Below, in pieces: positions 54,201 through 62,627 of a stretch of DNA of 64,000 nt. The DNA is from Leptospira sp. GIMC2001 (lineage in GTDB: Bacteria; Spirochaetota; Leptospiria; Leptospirales; Leptospiraceae). Below the pieces are notes generated by a model. The model saw only the letters and a program-made list of their open reading frames with translations. It made no database searches and was not told where the DNA came from. The stretch is taken from assembly GCF_028462125.1 (NCBI RefSeq), contig NZ_CP115468.1, forward strand, positions 496,001 through 560,000, written 5' to 3'. A program made the translations under genes and the position numbers. The stretch's first letter is position 1. The number at the start of each line of letters is the position of its first letter.

Positions 54201-56237
54201 ATGGCAAAGAATCTAGCGGATGTATTCCGTGAATCAGCTGAGAAGTATGGAAAGAATCCAATTGTTTGGAGCAAGAACAAACAAAAGAAATATGAGGCAA
54301 GCTCTTACGAAGAAGTTTACCAAGAGGGTCTTAATCTTGCAGAAGCCCTAATTGACATGGGGCTCAAAGCACGTGAAAATGTCGCATTGCTCGCAGACAA
54401 CCGCAAAGAATGGTTGGTTTCCGATATGGGAATATTGATTGCTGGTGCGGCAGATGTTCCTCGTGGTACAGATATTACAGATTCAGAAATCACTTATATT
54501 TTAAATCACTCTGAAGCAAAATTATTATTTGTTGAGCATGACAAGATGCTTGAGAAATTTCAGAAAAATAAATCTGAGTGCAAAGGTATCAAAACCATCG
54601 TTATGATGGATTCTGAATCCACAGCGAAAGGAGTTACCTTTCTTAAGGATTTGATTGAAACTGGTGCTAAATTGCGTGCTAAAGGTTCAAAAAAAGCCGA
54701 AGAGCGTGTAGCTGGAATCAAAGAAGACGATGTCTTTACAATGATTTATACTTCCGGAACTACTGGTCAACCAAAGGGTGTTATGCTCAAGCATGGTTCC
54801 ATGATACATCAGTTGGATGAAGTTGCTCCGACGATCAATATCAAAGAGAAAGAAGAGCGTATGCTTTCGATTCTTCCGGTATGGCATATTTTCCAAAGAT
54901 ATATGGAATATGTTGCTCTCCGTTTTGGTGGTCAAAGTTTCTATACGAACGTCCGCGATCTTAGAGATGATTTTGCAAAAGCAAAACCAACTTATATGGC
55001 GTCTGCTCCAAGACTCTGGGAAAATATCTACAACGGTATCTATACTAGAGTCAATGATCCTAAGCAAACACCTGCTATACGAAGAGGACTTTTCAAGCTC
55101 GCGTATTTCTATTCGCAACATTGGAATGGTGCAAAACGTTTCTTCAAAGGCAATCTTGTGGATTACACAGGAAGAAATATTTTCCAAAGTCTAGGGCTTG
55201 CCATCAAATACCTAATTTTGGGAATTTTTACAGGTCCATTTACAATGACTATATTGTCGCTTGGTCTCGCTTTTACGGTTTGTAAAGATTCTGCTCTAGC
55301 AGTTCCTCTTTATGTGATTGGTGGTCTAGGAGTAATCCTGAACTTTGCGACTTTAGACAAAATTGTCCTATCTAAGATTCGTTTGGCGACTGGTGGATAT
55401 CTCAAAGCATCACTTTCTGGTGGTGGAGCATTGCCAGGTCATGTGGATGCGTTCTTCAATGATATCGGAATTCAGATGTTGGAAGGATACGGAATGACCG
55501 AGACAAGTCCTGTAATTTCAGCTAGAAATTTCAAAAGACCTATCATTGGATCTGTTGGTGATCTTGTACCACGTGCGGAATTGCAAATCCGTTCCGATTC
55601 TGGGGCAGTTCTAACCCATATCAATGATAAGAAGAAAGTTCTTTCTGGTAAGATTGGTGTGAAAGGTGTTGTTCACGTTCGTGGTCCAATGGTAATGAAA
55701 GGCTACTTCAAGAATGAGGAAGCAACCAAAAAGGCAATCAAAGATGATTGGATGGATACTGGCGATATCGGTATGATCAACTATAAGATGACCCTCACAC
55801 TGACAGGTCGCGCGAAAGACACGATCGTATTGTTAGGTGGAGAGAACGTTGAGCCGGTTCCTATCGAGAACAGACTGATGGAATCCCCATATATCAGCCA
55901 GATTATGGTATGTGGTCAAGATCAGAAAGTTTTGGGTGCTATTGTCGTTCCTGATTTCGATAAAGTAAAAGAATTCTGTGAAGTCAACGGAATTGAAGCA
56001 ACTAACCAAGATCAGATTATTGAGAATGAGAAAGTCATTGATCTAATCAAGAAAGAAATCAAGAACCTCAACAATACGAAAACTGGATTCAAATCATTTG
56101 AGCAGGTTACACCATTTGCTCTCGTGAAGAAACCATTTGAAGTAGGCGATGAATTGACAAACCTCATGAAAATGAAAAGACATGTCATCACCGAAAAGTA
56201 TTCCAAAGAAATTAAGAAGATGTATAAATCTGCTTAA
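54201..56237 (+). CDS. long-chain acyl-CoA synthetase (AMP-forming)
   Basis: 678 residues of the ANL superfamily. [20 protein letters not shown] is the AMP-binding P-loop, [20 protein letters not shown] the A5 motif, [20 protein letters not shown] the A7/A8 region, and [17 protein letters not shown] closes the active site. A hydrophobic insert (about 330-395) could associate with the membrane. It forms acyl-CoA from free fatty acids and ATP, the first step in using host or environmental lipids, which Leptospira depend on. A terminator follows. Confidence 0.92.
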   Translation: MAKNLADVFRESAEKYGKNPIVWSKNKQKKYEASSYEEVYQEGLNLAEALIDMGLKARENVALLADNRKEWLVSDMGILIAGAADVPRGTDITDSEITYILNHSEAKLLFVEHDKMLEKFQKNKSECKGIKTIVMMDSESTAKGVTFLKDLIETGAKLRAKGSKKAEERVAGIKEDDVFTMIYTSGTTGQPKGVMLKHGSMIHQLDEVAPTINIKEKEERMLSILPVWHIFQRYMEYVALRFGGQSFYTNVRDLRDDFAKAKPTYMASAPRLWENIYNGIYTRVNDPKQTPAIRRGLFKLAYFYSQHWNGAKRFFKGNLVDYTGRNIFQSLGLAIKYLILGIFTGPFTMTILSLGLAFTVCKDSALAVPLYVIGGLGVILNFATLDKIVLSKIRLATGGYLKASLSGGGALPGHVDAFFNDIGIQMLEGYGMTETSPVISARNFKRPIIGSVGDLVPRAELQIRSDSGAVLTHINDKKKVLSGKIGVKGVVHVRGPMVMKGYFKNEEATKKAIKDDWMDTGDIGMINYKMTLTLTGRAKDTIVLLGGENVEPVPIENRLMESPYISQIMVCGQDQKVLGAIVVPDFDKVKEFCEVNGIEATNQDQIIENEKVIDLIKKEIKNLNNTKTGFKSFEQVTPFALVKKPFEVGDELTNLMKMKRHVITEKYSKEIKKMYKSA

Positions 56238-56315
56238 TGCTAAGATAGAATTGAAGTAACCAAATTAGAGCTAATATCAAAATTCTGTTGTAATTTGGTG
56301 AGAATTCTTAAATGG

Positions 56316-56343
56316 AAAAACCCGATTTCGATCGGGTTTTTTT
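56316..56343 (+). terminator. Rho-independent terminator with UUCG tetraloop
   Basis: AAAAACCCGAT and ATCGGGTTTTT flank TTCG and run into a series of seven T. It lies 79 bases after the acyl-CoA synthetase stop and is the clearest intrinsic terminator in the window. It can also work on the minus strand. Confidence 0.9.
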
Positions 56344-56655
56344 ATGTGGTGAGGTTGGGGGAAATTGAGTTAGAAGATGACTGCGGTCGGTTTTCTCCCT
56401 TTAATAGAATATTCAATTTTTCCATCGAATAACATTTAGATTACAAAACCACTGGTAAATTGCTATCCCTAAAACTATGCCCAATTTGTTAAAGCTTATT
56501 TTTCATTTTTCTTGTTAGCTTTTTTTTGATGAGAATTTTTTCTATAGAAATATTAATATTTTTAAGAGCTTTTTAGCGATTTTTGAGATTTCTTTTTGAC
56601 AGGTTCTAATTCAAAAATACGGTTGGTAGAAATTAATGAAACGGGAGATTCAAAA

Positions 56656-56877
56656 ATGAGAAAAGTATTCTTAATTCCTGGAATGCTGTTCCTGCTGGCA
56701 GGCGTTACTAATTGTAAGTCACTTATTAGCGTTGCAGACGGACAAACTAAAGGCAAAACCTATGCGTCGATTTATCAACCTAGTATATTTACACCTTCTC
56801 GAGGCTATATCGCTCAATGTACGCATGAAGGTAGCAAATTTACTTGTGGTGAGGAGATAAGCGTTAGCTTAAAGTAA
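56656..56877 (+). CDS. small paralogous lipoprotein 1 of 3
   Basis: 73 residues. The start at 56656 has GGGAG 9 bases upstream; the frame from 56596 is an artefact of the leader. The signal peptide ends LAGVTNC. The short exposed domain has SRGYIAQCTHEGSKFTCGEE. The next two genes encode similar proteins with the same aromatic-x-x-x-Cys (6-9 residues) Cys ending, so they form a local family. Function is unknown; the two Cys probably form a disulfide. Confidence 0.75.
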   Translation: MRKVFLIPGMLFLLAGVTNCKSLISVADGQTKGKTYASIYQPSIFTPSRGYIAQCTHEGSKFTCGEEISVSLK

Positions 56878-56879
56878 TA

Positions 56880-57161
56880 ATGGATATGAAAATGAAGAAA
56901 ACTTTAACAACAATTTTGGCAGCATTATTAGTATTAACTTTTGTAAACTGTGCATCAACAAACTACGGTGTAATTTCAAAAGTCGAGAAAGATACTTATT
57001 CTGTAGAAGTATCAGAATTCAGTTGGTTTTGGTGGATTGTGCCACAAGTAGTACCTTTCAGTACAAAAAGCTATATTGCTCTGTGCAAGGCTGAAGCAAA
57101 CGGTGGATTAGTTTGTGAAAAAGGCGCTGCTGCAATGTTAGGCTTTGGGGATGTTAAATAA
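56880..57161 (+). CDS. small paralogous lipoprotein 2 of 3
   Basis: 93 residues starting 2 bases after the first gene's stop. The signal peptide ends VLTFVNC. The body contains SWFWWIVPQVVPFSTKSYIA followed by LCKAEANGGLVCEKG, matching the Cys-pair end of its neighbours. The tryptophan-rich stretch is unique to this copy. An internal ATG two or four codons later is possible. It is probably co-transcribed with its neighbours. Confidence 0.75.
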   Translation: MDMKMKKTLTTILAALLVLTFVNCASTNYGVISKVEKDTYSVEVSEFSWFWWIVPQVVPFSTKSYIALCKAEANGGLVCEKGAAAMLGFGDVK

Positions 57162-57170
57162 GGAGAATTT

Positions 57171-57377
57171 ATGAAAAAAGTATTACTTTTATTAATCGTA
57201 TTGGCATTGGCATTTACTAATTGTAGAAACTTTATGCGCTATGCGCCAGACAGTGAAGGTGGAGTTTACAGGAATGGATCAAAAACAGTTCTCTTTTTTG
57301 TTAATTCATCTTATCTAGAACATTGTAAAAATCAAGGTGGAAAGTTTAGCTGTACGGAGCTTGACGTAGACTTATAA
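57171..57377 (+). CDS. small paralogous lipoprotein 3 of 3
   Basis: 68 residues with GGAG 6 bases before the ATG. The signal peptide ends ALAFTNC; the mature part is about 50 residues and ends NSSYLEHCKNQGGKFSCTEL. It is the smallest of the trio. A strong hairpin follows at 57384-57414 and probably ends or stabilises the transcript. Confidence 0.75.
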   Translation: MKKVLLLLIVLALAFTNCRNFMRYAPDSEGGVYRNGSKTVLFFVNSSYLEHCKNQGGKFSCTELDVDL

Positions 57378-57383
57378 GTAGAA

Positions 57384-57414
57384 TTGCTTCTGTGGAGGAA
57401 TACCGCAGAAGCAA
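57384..57414. promoter_or_regulatory. long hairpin after the lipoprotein trio
   Basis: TTGCTTCTGTGG and CCGCAGAAGCAA form a 12-pair stem (one G-U) with loop AGGAATA. The bases after it are AATATTAG, not a T-run, so termination would be weak. It separates the trio from the cupin-like gene. Confidence 0.55.
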
Positions 57415-57430
57415 TAATATTAGAATAAAT

Positions 57431-57838
57431 ATGAAAATTCTTTTTAAATTATTAATCATTGCATTTATAATAAATTGCCAAAACTCTGAAAATATAGAAT
57501 ATATTCAGCATCCAGTAACGATATCTTTTTCTGATTTTTTGAATTCATCTGAAGATTTGGGCAAAGATACAAATTCTATTGAAAGAAAGAATCTTAATTT
57601 TCAAGGCTTTAGTATCTCTTCTATCACATTAAGCTCTCCGTCCGAAAAATTCTTATTTGAAAATTCAGATGTAAGCTATTTCGTAATTCAAGGAGCCTTG
57701 ATCGTCGGTGAGTCGAAGAAAGGAAATATAATGGTAGAGAACAATCAAATGTTTATAGTTCCAAGAAATACTCAGCATAGTTTAGTACCTGCCAATAATA
57801 AACCTGTAAAAATCATCATCCATAAATCCTCAAATTAA
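57431..57838 (+). CDS. cupin-like putative lipoprotein
   Basis: 135 residues from the ATG at 57431; the frame upstream starts within the hairpin and is unlikely. The signal peptide ends FIINC. The domain has VSYFVIQGALIVGESKKGNI, then NNQMFIVPRNTQHSLVPANN, a cupin barrel pattern with one His (TQHS). Cupins bind small ligands or metals. The metal ligands look incomplete, so a binding role is likelier than catalysis. Confidence 0.65.
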   Translation: MKILFKLLIIAFIINCQNSENIEYIQHPVTISFSDFLNSSEDLGKDTNSIERKNLNFQGFSISSITLSSPSEKFLFENSDVSYFVIQGALIVGESKKGNIMVENNQMFIVPRNTQHSLVPANNKPVKIIIHKSSN

Positions 57839-58061
57839 AAAAGAATAAATTAAAAATCCAGAATTTTTCCGTAGAGTATGGCTAATGATTGTTAATTGAA
57901 GATATTATTCTATCCAATTGCCAACCAGTTTCTTTTTTCAATTTCCGAAAAGCATTCAATTTGCCTGAAAATCCGAATTTTAGATTTGGATGAAATGTAT
58001 CATATTCTAAAAGTCTATTAGAATATGATACTTCAATCCCATACCATTTCATCCCTGGAAT

Positions 58062-58526
58062 TTACTTGGACAGGGCATGACCTGATTCCAAGAAGGTTTT
58101 GAGGTTCGATAGAATCATAGGCCATCCTTTTGATATTCCCATATGCATTGGCGGATCAAGATCTACATGAGTCACAATCATTCGTACCAATCCTTCTCCG
58201 TATGAATCTATTTCTATCGTTACTTGTGAATGTTTGAATGCGTCATTTGCTTCGCTTGGTCTAGCCCAGGAAAGAACCAATCGTTTAGGCGGACTGATTT
58301 CGATTACCTTACCCACTATATCAACAGTTCGTTCCGCATTGTATTGTTCATGTCTCCATTCTGATCCTACTTTCCAATCGGAAATATTGACATGTGCAGA
58401 TTTATTATTACCTGGATCGAACCAATATTGATGTGTTATGTCGGCATCAATCAATGCTTGCCAGACTTTTTCTTGAGTGCTTGCTATGTATGTAACATAG
58501 ACGAAGTTAGGTTTTTCCATTTCCAT
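58062..58526 (-). CDS. AHSA1/SRPBCC-family protein
   Basis: 154 residues of the START-like SRPBCC fold: ASTQEKVWQALIDADITHQY, WFDPGNNKSAH, EISPPKRLVLSWARP and GWPMILSNLKTFLESG. Such proteins bind hydrophobic ligands and often pair with an ArsR-type regulator, as here: the start overlaps the regulator's end by 20 bases. The physiological ligand is unknown. Confidence 0.88.
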   Translation of the reverse strand: MEMEKPNFVYVTYIASTQEKVWQALIDADITHQYWFDPGNNKSAHVNISDWKVGSEWRHEQYNAERTVDIVGKVIEISPPKRLVLSWARPSEANDAFKHSQVTIEIDSYGEGLVRMIVTHVDLDPPMHMGISKGWPMILSNLKTFLESGHALSK

Positions 58527-58851
58527 CTCCCTCGAGTTCTTTTTTCAACTCATGTAAAAAATTTAAACGATTCTGCTCAAATTTTCGCACCCAACGTTCA
58601 TATACTTCATTGATTGGAACTGGATTGATATAGTGGAGTTTTTCCCGACCCTTCCATACAACCGATACCAAGGATGCATTAATGAGAATATCAATATGTT
58701 GAGATGCCGATTGTCTTTGCATATCGAGCTGCTTGCAGAGTGAAGAGAGAGTCTGTCCATTATTTGCATAGAGAAGATCAAGAACTTTTCTCCTGTGACG
58801 GTCAGCCAATGCCTTGAAGACTTTGTCTGTACCTTCTATTTCATTCTGCAT
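58507..58851 (-). CDS. ArsR-family transcriptional regulator
   Basis: 114 residues from the ATG at 58851; an in-frame start at 58902 is possible but would include the palindrome at 58865. The winged helix is DKVFKALADRHRRKVLDLLY, QTLSSLCKQLDMQRQSASQH (recognition helix), and VVWKGREKLHYINPVP. No cysteine metal site of the arsenic type is seen. It is translated with the AHSA1 gene and probably represses their shared promoter. Confidence 0.85.
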   Translation of the reverse strand: MQNEIEGTDKVFKALADRHRRKVLDLLYANNGQTLSSLCKQLDMQRQSASQHIDILINASLVSVVWKGREKLHYINPVPINEVYERWVRKFEQNRLNFLHELKKELEGDGNGKT

Positions 58852-58864
58852 GATTTTACAATAG

Positions 58865-58880
58865 GCAGGTAAATGCCTGC
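58865..58880. promoter_or_regulatory. candidate ArsR-family operator
   Basis: GCAGG and CCTGC form an inverted repeat separated by six bases, 13 bases upstream of the regulator's start codon. The position suits autoregulation. Confidence 0.4.
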
Positions 58881-59069
58881 ATGTCAACACAGAAAATGAC
58901 AAGTCTGGAGATTTTTTTCGTTCTGTTTAGAAGTGGCATATAAGAAAAATCTAAACTTTAAAAGGGAGCTGAGTTTGAAGATTAAATTGGAATTTTAAAT
59001 GACTATCAATTCGGAGTGTAAAAATTTACATTTCTGTATAATAGATTTATAATCGAGTGGATCAGGCTT

Positions 59070-59423
59070 ATGGATACAATTGAACAATACATTCACCAAT
59101 TTCCCAAAGACGTTCAGGATATACTGAATAAAATCAGAATGATCATTCTGACAATCGCTCCCGATTCTGAAGAAGGATTTGCTTACGGAATGCCAAGCTA
59201 TAAAACCCACAAGAAACCTTTGGTTTACTTTGCCGCCTTCAAAAAACATATAGGATTCTATGCAACTCCAACTGGACATTCGAAATTTAAAGCTGAACTA
59301 TCTGTATTCAAACAAGGTAAAGGTTCTGTTCAATTTCCACTTGATAAACCGATGCCCTATGATCTAATATCACGGATTGTTCAATTTCGCAAAGATGAGA
59401 ATAGTAAACTAGCGAAAGGATAA
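59070..59423 (+). CDS. DUF1801/YdhG-like protein
   Basis: 117 residues of the DUF1801 fold: YIHQFPKDVQDILNKIRMII, EEGFAYGMPSYKTHKKPLVY, KHIGFYATPTGHSKFKAEL and GSVQFPLDKPMPYDLISRIV. Family members are small cytoplasmic proteins; a frataxin-like iron role was proposed for one but is not general. It stands alone, possibly ended by the hairpin at 59534. Confidence 0.85.
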   Translation: MDTIEQYIHQFPKDVQDILNKIRMIILTIAPDSEEGFAYGMPSYKTHKKPLVYFAAFKKHIGFYATPTGHSKFKAELSVFKQGKGSVQFPLDKPMPYDLISRIVQFRKDENSKLAKG

Positions 59424-59533
59424 TTGTTAAAATTTTAGTTTGAATCATTCCTTCTCTAGAAAGAATCTATTTACCTTTCCAAGCAAGGCGTTGCAATAGA
59501 ATCAAATGCAACATAATTGCATTAAGTTCTTGA

Positions 59534-59550
59534 CCGATTTTCTAAATCGG
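59534..59550 (+). promoter_or_regulatory. hairpin just upstream of the peroxiredoxin-like gene
   Basis: CCGATTT and AAATCGG are perfectly complementary around TCT and are followed by AAATTTT. It lies 13 bases before the start codon at 59564. It could be a weak terminator of the gene before or a control element of the gene after. Confidence 0.45.
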
Positions 59551-59563
59551 AAATTTTGATCCT

Positions 59564-60136
59564 ATGGATAAATCTCGATCTAAAACCAGAAGAGTGTTCT
59601 TGGGTGACCATTCTATGCAACTGCAAGGAGACAAACCGAAGCCCGGGAAAAGAATTCTCGGATGCTTTCATGCGAATCCAGCGAGAAAAACACGAGCCGT
59701 CTTAAACGAAAATAAGATCAATCGAGGTCTAGTTATCATATCGACTCTTCCTAATATTCGGAGTTTTGCATGTTCTCAGCAAGTATTAGATTTAGAATTG
59801 GAGGTTAGAGCTCATTTACCAGAGGCAAAAATATATCATATCGCATCTGATCCGAAATCGGGTTGGGATGAAGTAGAAAAGTTGCATCCATTTCTAAAGT
59901 CACCAGGATTTACTTTAGTCGGAGTGGATAAGTCATCCGTTGAATCTTTTAAAAAAGAATTTGGAGTTGGAGTTGAAGGCAATAAGCGAATCGCTCATGG
60001 ATTATTTGCTCTAAAAAACGGGGAGTTTCTCGTCTCCTATATTCCTCGGCAGCAATACGGCGTTCCCAATATCAAAAGATTTGTAAATCGGGTAAAAGAT
60101 AGACTATTGTATGCTCAGGAATTATCGGAACCATAA
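59564..60136 (+). CDS. thiol peroxidase-like (peroxiredoxin-fold) protein
   Basis: 190 residues. GLVIISTLPNIRSFACSQQV matches the Tpx active-site segment (VVPSLDTPVC), with the peroxidatic Cys kept and Ser in place of the Thr of TxxC. The N-terminal 40 residues are basic and unlike Tpx, and there is no clear resolving Cys in the usual RFC position (KSGWDEVEKL there). It could be a 1-Cys peroxidase or a derived non-enzymatic relative. It is followed after 2 bases by an acetyltransferase gene. Confidence 0.65.
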   Translation: MDKSRSKTRRVFLGDHSMQLQGDKPKPGKRILGCFHANPARKTRAVLNENKINRGLVIISTLPNIRSFACSQQVLDLELEVRAHLPEAKIYHIASDPKSGWDEVEKLHPFLKSPGFTLVGVDKSSVESFKKEFGVGVEGNKRIAHGLFALKNGEFLVSYIPRQQYGVPNIKRFVNRVKDRLLYAQELSEP

Positions 60137-60138
60137 GT

Positions 60139-60612
60139 ATGAAAGGAAATTATCAAAATATTGATTTTGTAAAATGTGATAGAGTTTTACCCGAACATTA
60201 TGATCTCTTTTTACTAGCTGATCCTTCGAAAGATGTCGTCGACGAATATTTGAGTGATTCAGAGATTTTTGTAGCAAGATTAAATGAAGGAATAATTGGC
60301 GCAATCGTATTGTATCCATTAGCTGATAATTCCGTGGAAATCAAAAATATTGCTGTAAAACCAGAAATGCAGGGAAAAGGAATTGGAAGTTTTTTGATCA
60401 AAAATGTAATTGAATATGCAAAAAATATGAAGAAACAAAGTATTTTAATCGGAACTGCCAATTCTAGTATTGGACAGCTTTATCTATATCAAAAGTTGGG
60501 ATTTGATGTAAGTGAGATTAAGAAGAATTTTTTTATTGATAAATACTCGGAACCAATAATAGAAGATGGTATTCAAGCAAAGCATATGATAATGCTAAGA
60601 CAAAAACTCTGA
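60139..60612 (+). CDS. GNAT-family N-acetyltransferase
   Basis: 157 residues. VEIKNIAVKPEMQGKGIGSF is motif A (acetyl-CoA pyrophosphate loop Q-x-x-G-x-G), and LYLYQKLGFDVSEIKKNFF is motif B. The substrate could be an amino group of a small molecule or protein. It starts 2 bases after the peroxidase-like gene and 13 bases before the VOC gene, so these three probably form an operon. Confidence 0.88.
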   Translation: MKGNYQNIDFVKCDRVLPEHYDLFLLADPSKDVVDEYLSDSEIFVARLNEGIIGAIVLYPLADNSVEIKNIAVKPEMQGKGIGSFLIKNVIEYAKNMKKQSILIGTANSSIGQLYLYQKLGFDVSEIKKNFFIDKYSEPIIEDGIQAKHMIMLRQKL

Positions 60613-60625
60613 CATAAGAAAATAT

Positions 60626-61012
60626 ATGAACCTAAATCAAATTACGATTCCTTCCTTAGATTTGTCCAAATCCATACCTTTTTATCAAAGTTTAGGTTTG
60701 CTTATGATTGTAGAAGATCTGCCGCATTACGCTAGGTTTAAATGTCCCGAGGGTGATTCGACTTTTTCTATACATCTTGCAGATAAATTGCCGACAGGAG
60801 AAGGGATTCACATTTACTTTGAAATTTCTAACCTAGATGATTATGTGAATGATCTAATTCGAAAAGGGCTTGTGATAGAAGAAATGCCAAACGATAAAAG
60901 TTGGCTATGGAGGGAGGCTCGGATCAAAGATCCAGATTTGAATCAATTGATTTTATATTATGCTGGCGAGAACCGACTGAATCCACCTTGGAGGATCAAT
61001 CCGGAATTTTGA
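60626..61012 (+). CDS. VOC-superfamily (glyoxalase/bleomycin-resistance-like) protein
   Basis: 128 residues forming one VOC domain: LDLSKSIPFYQSLGLLMIVE, FKCPEGDSTFSIHLADKL, GIHIYFEISNLDDYVNDLIR and RIKDPDLNQLILYYAGEN. Putative metal ligands (H, E) sit in the usual places. The family includes dioxygenases, isomerases and antibiotic-binding proteins; this one cannot be narrowed down. It ends 10 bases before the convergent nadB gene. Confidence 0.85.
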   Translation: MNLNQITIPSLDLSKSIPFYQSLGLLMIVEDLPHYARFKCPEGDSTFSIHLADKLPTGEGIHIYFEISNLDDYVNDLIRKGLVIEEMPNDKSWLWREARIKDPDLNQLILYYAGENRLNPPWRINPEF

Positions 61013-61022
61013 CCCCGAAGAA

Positions 61023-62627
61023 TTAGGTCGTAACAACCGTGTCTTTGCGAGAAGGTGTACGATCTTCTGGGTAATCTGTAGAATAATGCAAGCCCCTTGA
61101 TTCTTTACGAAGCAAGGCAGATCTTACGATTATATCAGCAATTAATGCCAAATTACGAAGTTCGAGAAGTCCTGGACTAACAGTTGTTCTATCAAAAAAA
61201 TCTTTTACTTCTTCACGGATCATTTGAATCCTACGCGCTGCCCTTTGTAAGCGAAGATTGCTTCTTACGATACCGACATAGTTGCTCATCAATGCTTTGA
61301 TTTCGTATAAGTCATGTGATACGAGAACCCATTCTTCGGCGTTTTTGGTCCCTTCTTTGTTCCATGCTGGGATCTTAGCAATCTCTTCATGGAATTCCAA
61401 CGGTGCTTTCTCGGAAAGGGAACGAATGTCTCGATTGATTCGATCTGCAAATACGAGACACTCCAGTAGACTATTCGATGCTAGGCGATTGCCTCCATGC
61501 ACTCCAGTGCATGCAGCTTCACCTGCCGCATATAAATTTTCAATATTTGTCCTAGCCCATAAATCTGTCTCTATTCCTCCGCACATATAGTGTGCCGCCG
61601 GAACGACAGGTATAGCTTGAGTCGTGATATCAATTCCAAGTGATAGGCATTTCTCATAGATAGATGGGAAGTGGTGCTTGATCTCATCGGCTGGTTTGTG
61701 AGTGATATCTAGGTAGACATGAGGTTGTCCGCTTTTCTTCATCTCATTGTCAATAGCGCGTGCAACAATATCACGAGGTGCTAAATCTCGCATCTCATGG
61801 TATTCTTCCATAAAGGCTTTGCCTTGATGATCACGCAAGATTCCACCTTCACCACGCACAGCTTCAGAGATGAGAAAAGAATTCCCATTCTCATGATAAA
61901 GTGCAGTTGGATGGAATTGGTAGAATTCCATGTTTTTTACTTTTGCTCCAGCTCGATAGGCTGATGCGACTCCATCACCCGTTGCAATGCTTGGGTTGGT
62001 TGTATGCAGATACACTTGACCTGCACCACCCGTTGCAAGTATGGTTCGCTTGGCAAATAAAGGAAAAACTTCTCCGTCTTCTGTGTTCAAGATATAGGCT
62101 CCGTAACACCTGAGAGGGAGATCAGAAGAATTTTGTATATGATGAGGAGTTAAAATATCAACACAAGCATGGTTTTCTAATATACGAATATTCGGCTTAC
62201 TCTTTACAGCATTGAGGAGTGATGTCTCAACTTCTCTTCCCGTTCGATCGTGCGCATGAACGATTCGGTTCTTGCGGTGACCACCTTCGCGAGCGAGGTC
62301 CAAGTTGCCCGTTGAGTCTTTGTTAAACGGAACTCCAATTTCTAAAAGCTCTTGAATCCGGAAAGGTCCTTCCTCAACCAAAATTCTTACAGATTCTGGA
62401 TCACAGAGACCGGCTCCAGCTACTAAGGTATCTTGGATATGTTCTTCGATCTCATCGGTTGCGGAAATTACGCTGGCAATGCCACCTTGCGCATAGTTCG
62501 TGTTAGATTCGTAGTCAGATTTTTTGGTAACAATTGTGACAGACCCCAAATCAGAAATCTTCCAGGCAAGAAACAAGCCTGTAATTCCAGATCCAATGAT
62601 TAGGAAGTCTGTCTTTTGCGAATTCAT
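61023..62627 (-). CDS. nadB: L-aspartate oxidase
   Basis: 534 residues, normal for NadB. The FAD-binding N-terminus is [20 protein letters not shown], followed by [26 protein letters not shown] and [20 protein letters not shown]. The CAP domain and C-terminal helical domain ([14 protein letters not shown]) follow. It oxidises L-aspartate to iminoaspartate, the first step of de novo NAD synthesis. The start overlaps the stop of the protease gene by 4 bases, an unusual operon partner. Confidence 0.95.
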   Translation of the reverse strand: MNSQKTDFLIIGSGITGLFLAWKISDLGSVTIVTKKSDYESNTNYAQGGIASVISATDEIEEHIQDTLVAGAGLCDPESVRILVEEGPFRIQELLEIGVPFNKDSTGNLDLAREGGHRKNRIVHAHDRTGREVETSLLNAVKSKPNIRILENHACVDILTPHHIQNSSDLPLRCYGAYILNTEDGEVFPLFAKRTILATGGAGQVYLHTTNPSIATGDGVASAYRAGAKVKNMEFYQFHPTALYHENGNSFLISEAVRGEGGILRDHQGKAFMEEYHEMRDLAPRDIVARAIDNEMKKSGQPHVYLDITHKPADEIKHHFPSIYEKCLSLGIDITTQAIPVVPAAHYMCGGIETDLWARTNIENLYAAGEAACTGVHGGNRLASNSLLECLVFADRINRDIRSLSEKAPLEFHEEIAKIPAWNKEGTKNAEEWVLVSHDLYEIKALMSNYVGIVRSNLRLQRAARRIQMIREEVKDFFDRTTVSPGLLELRNLALIADIIVRSALLRKESRGLHYSTDYPEDRTPSRKDTVVTT

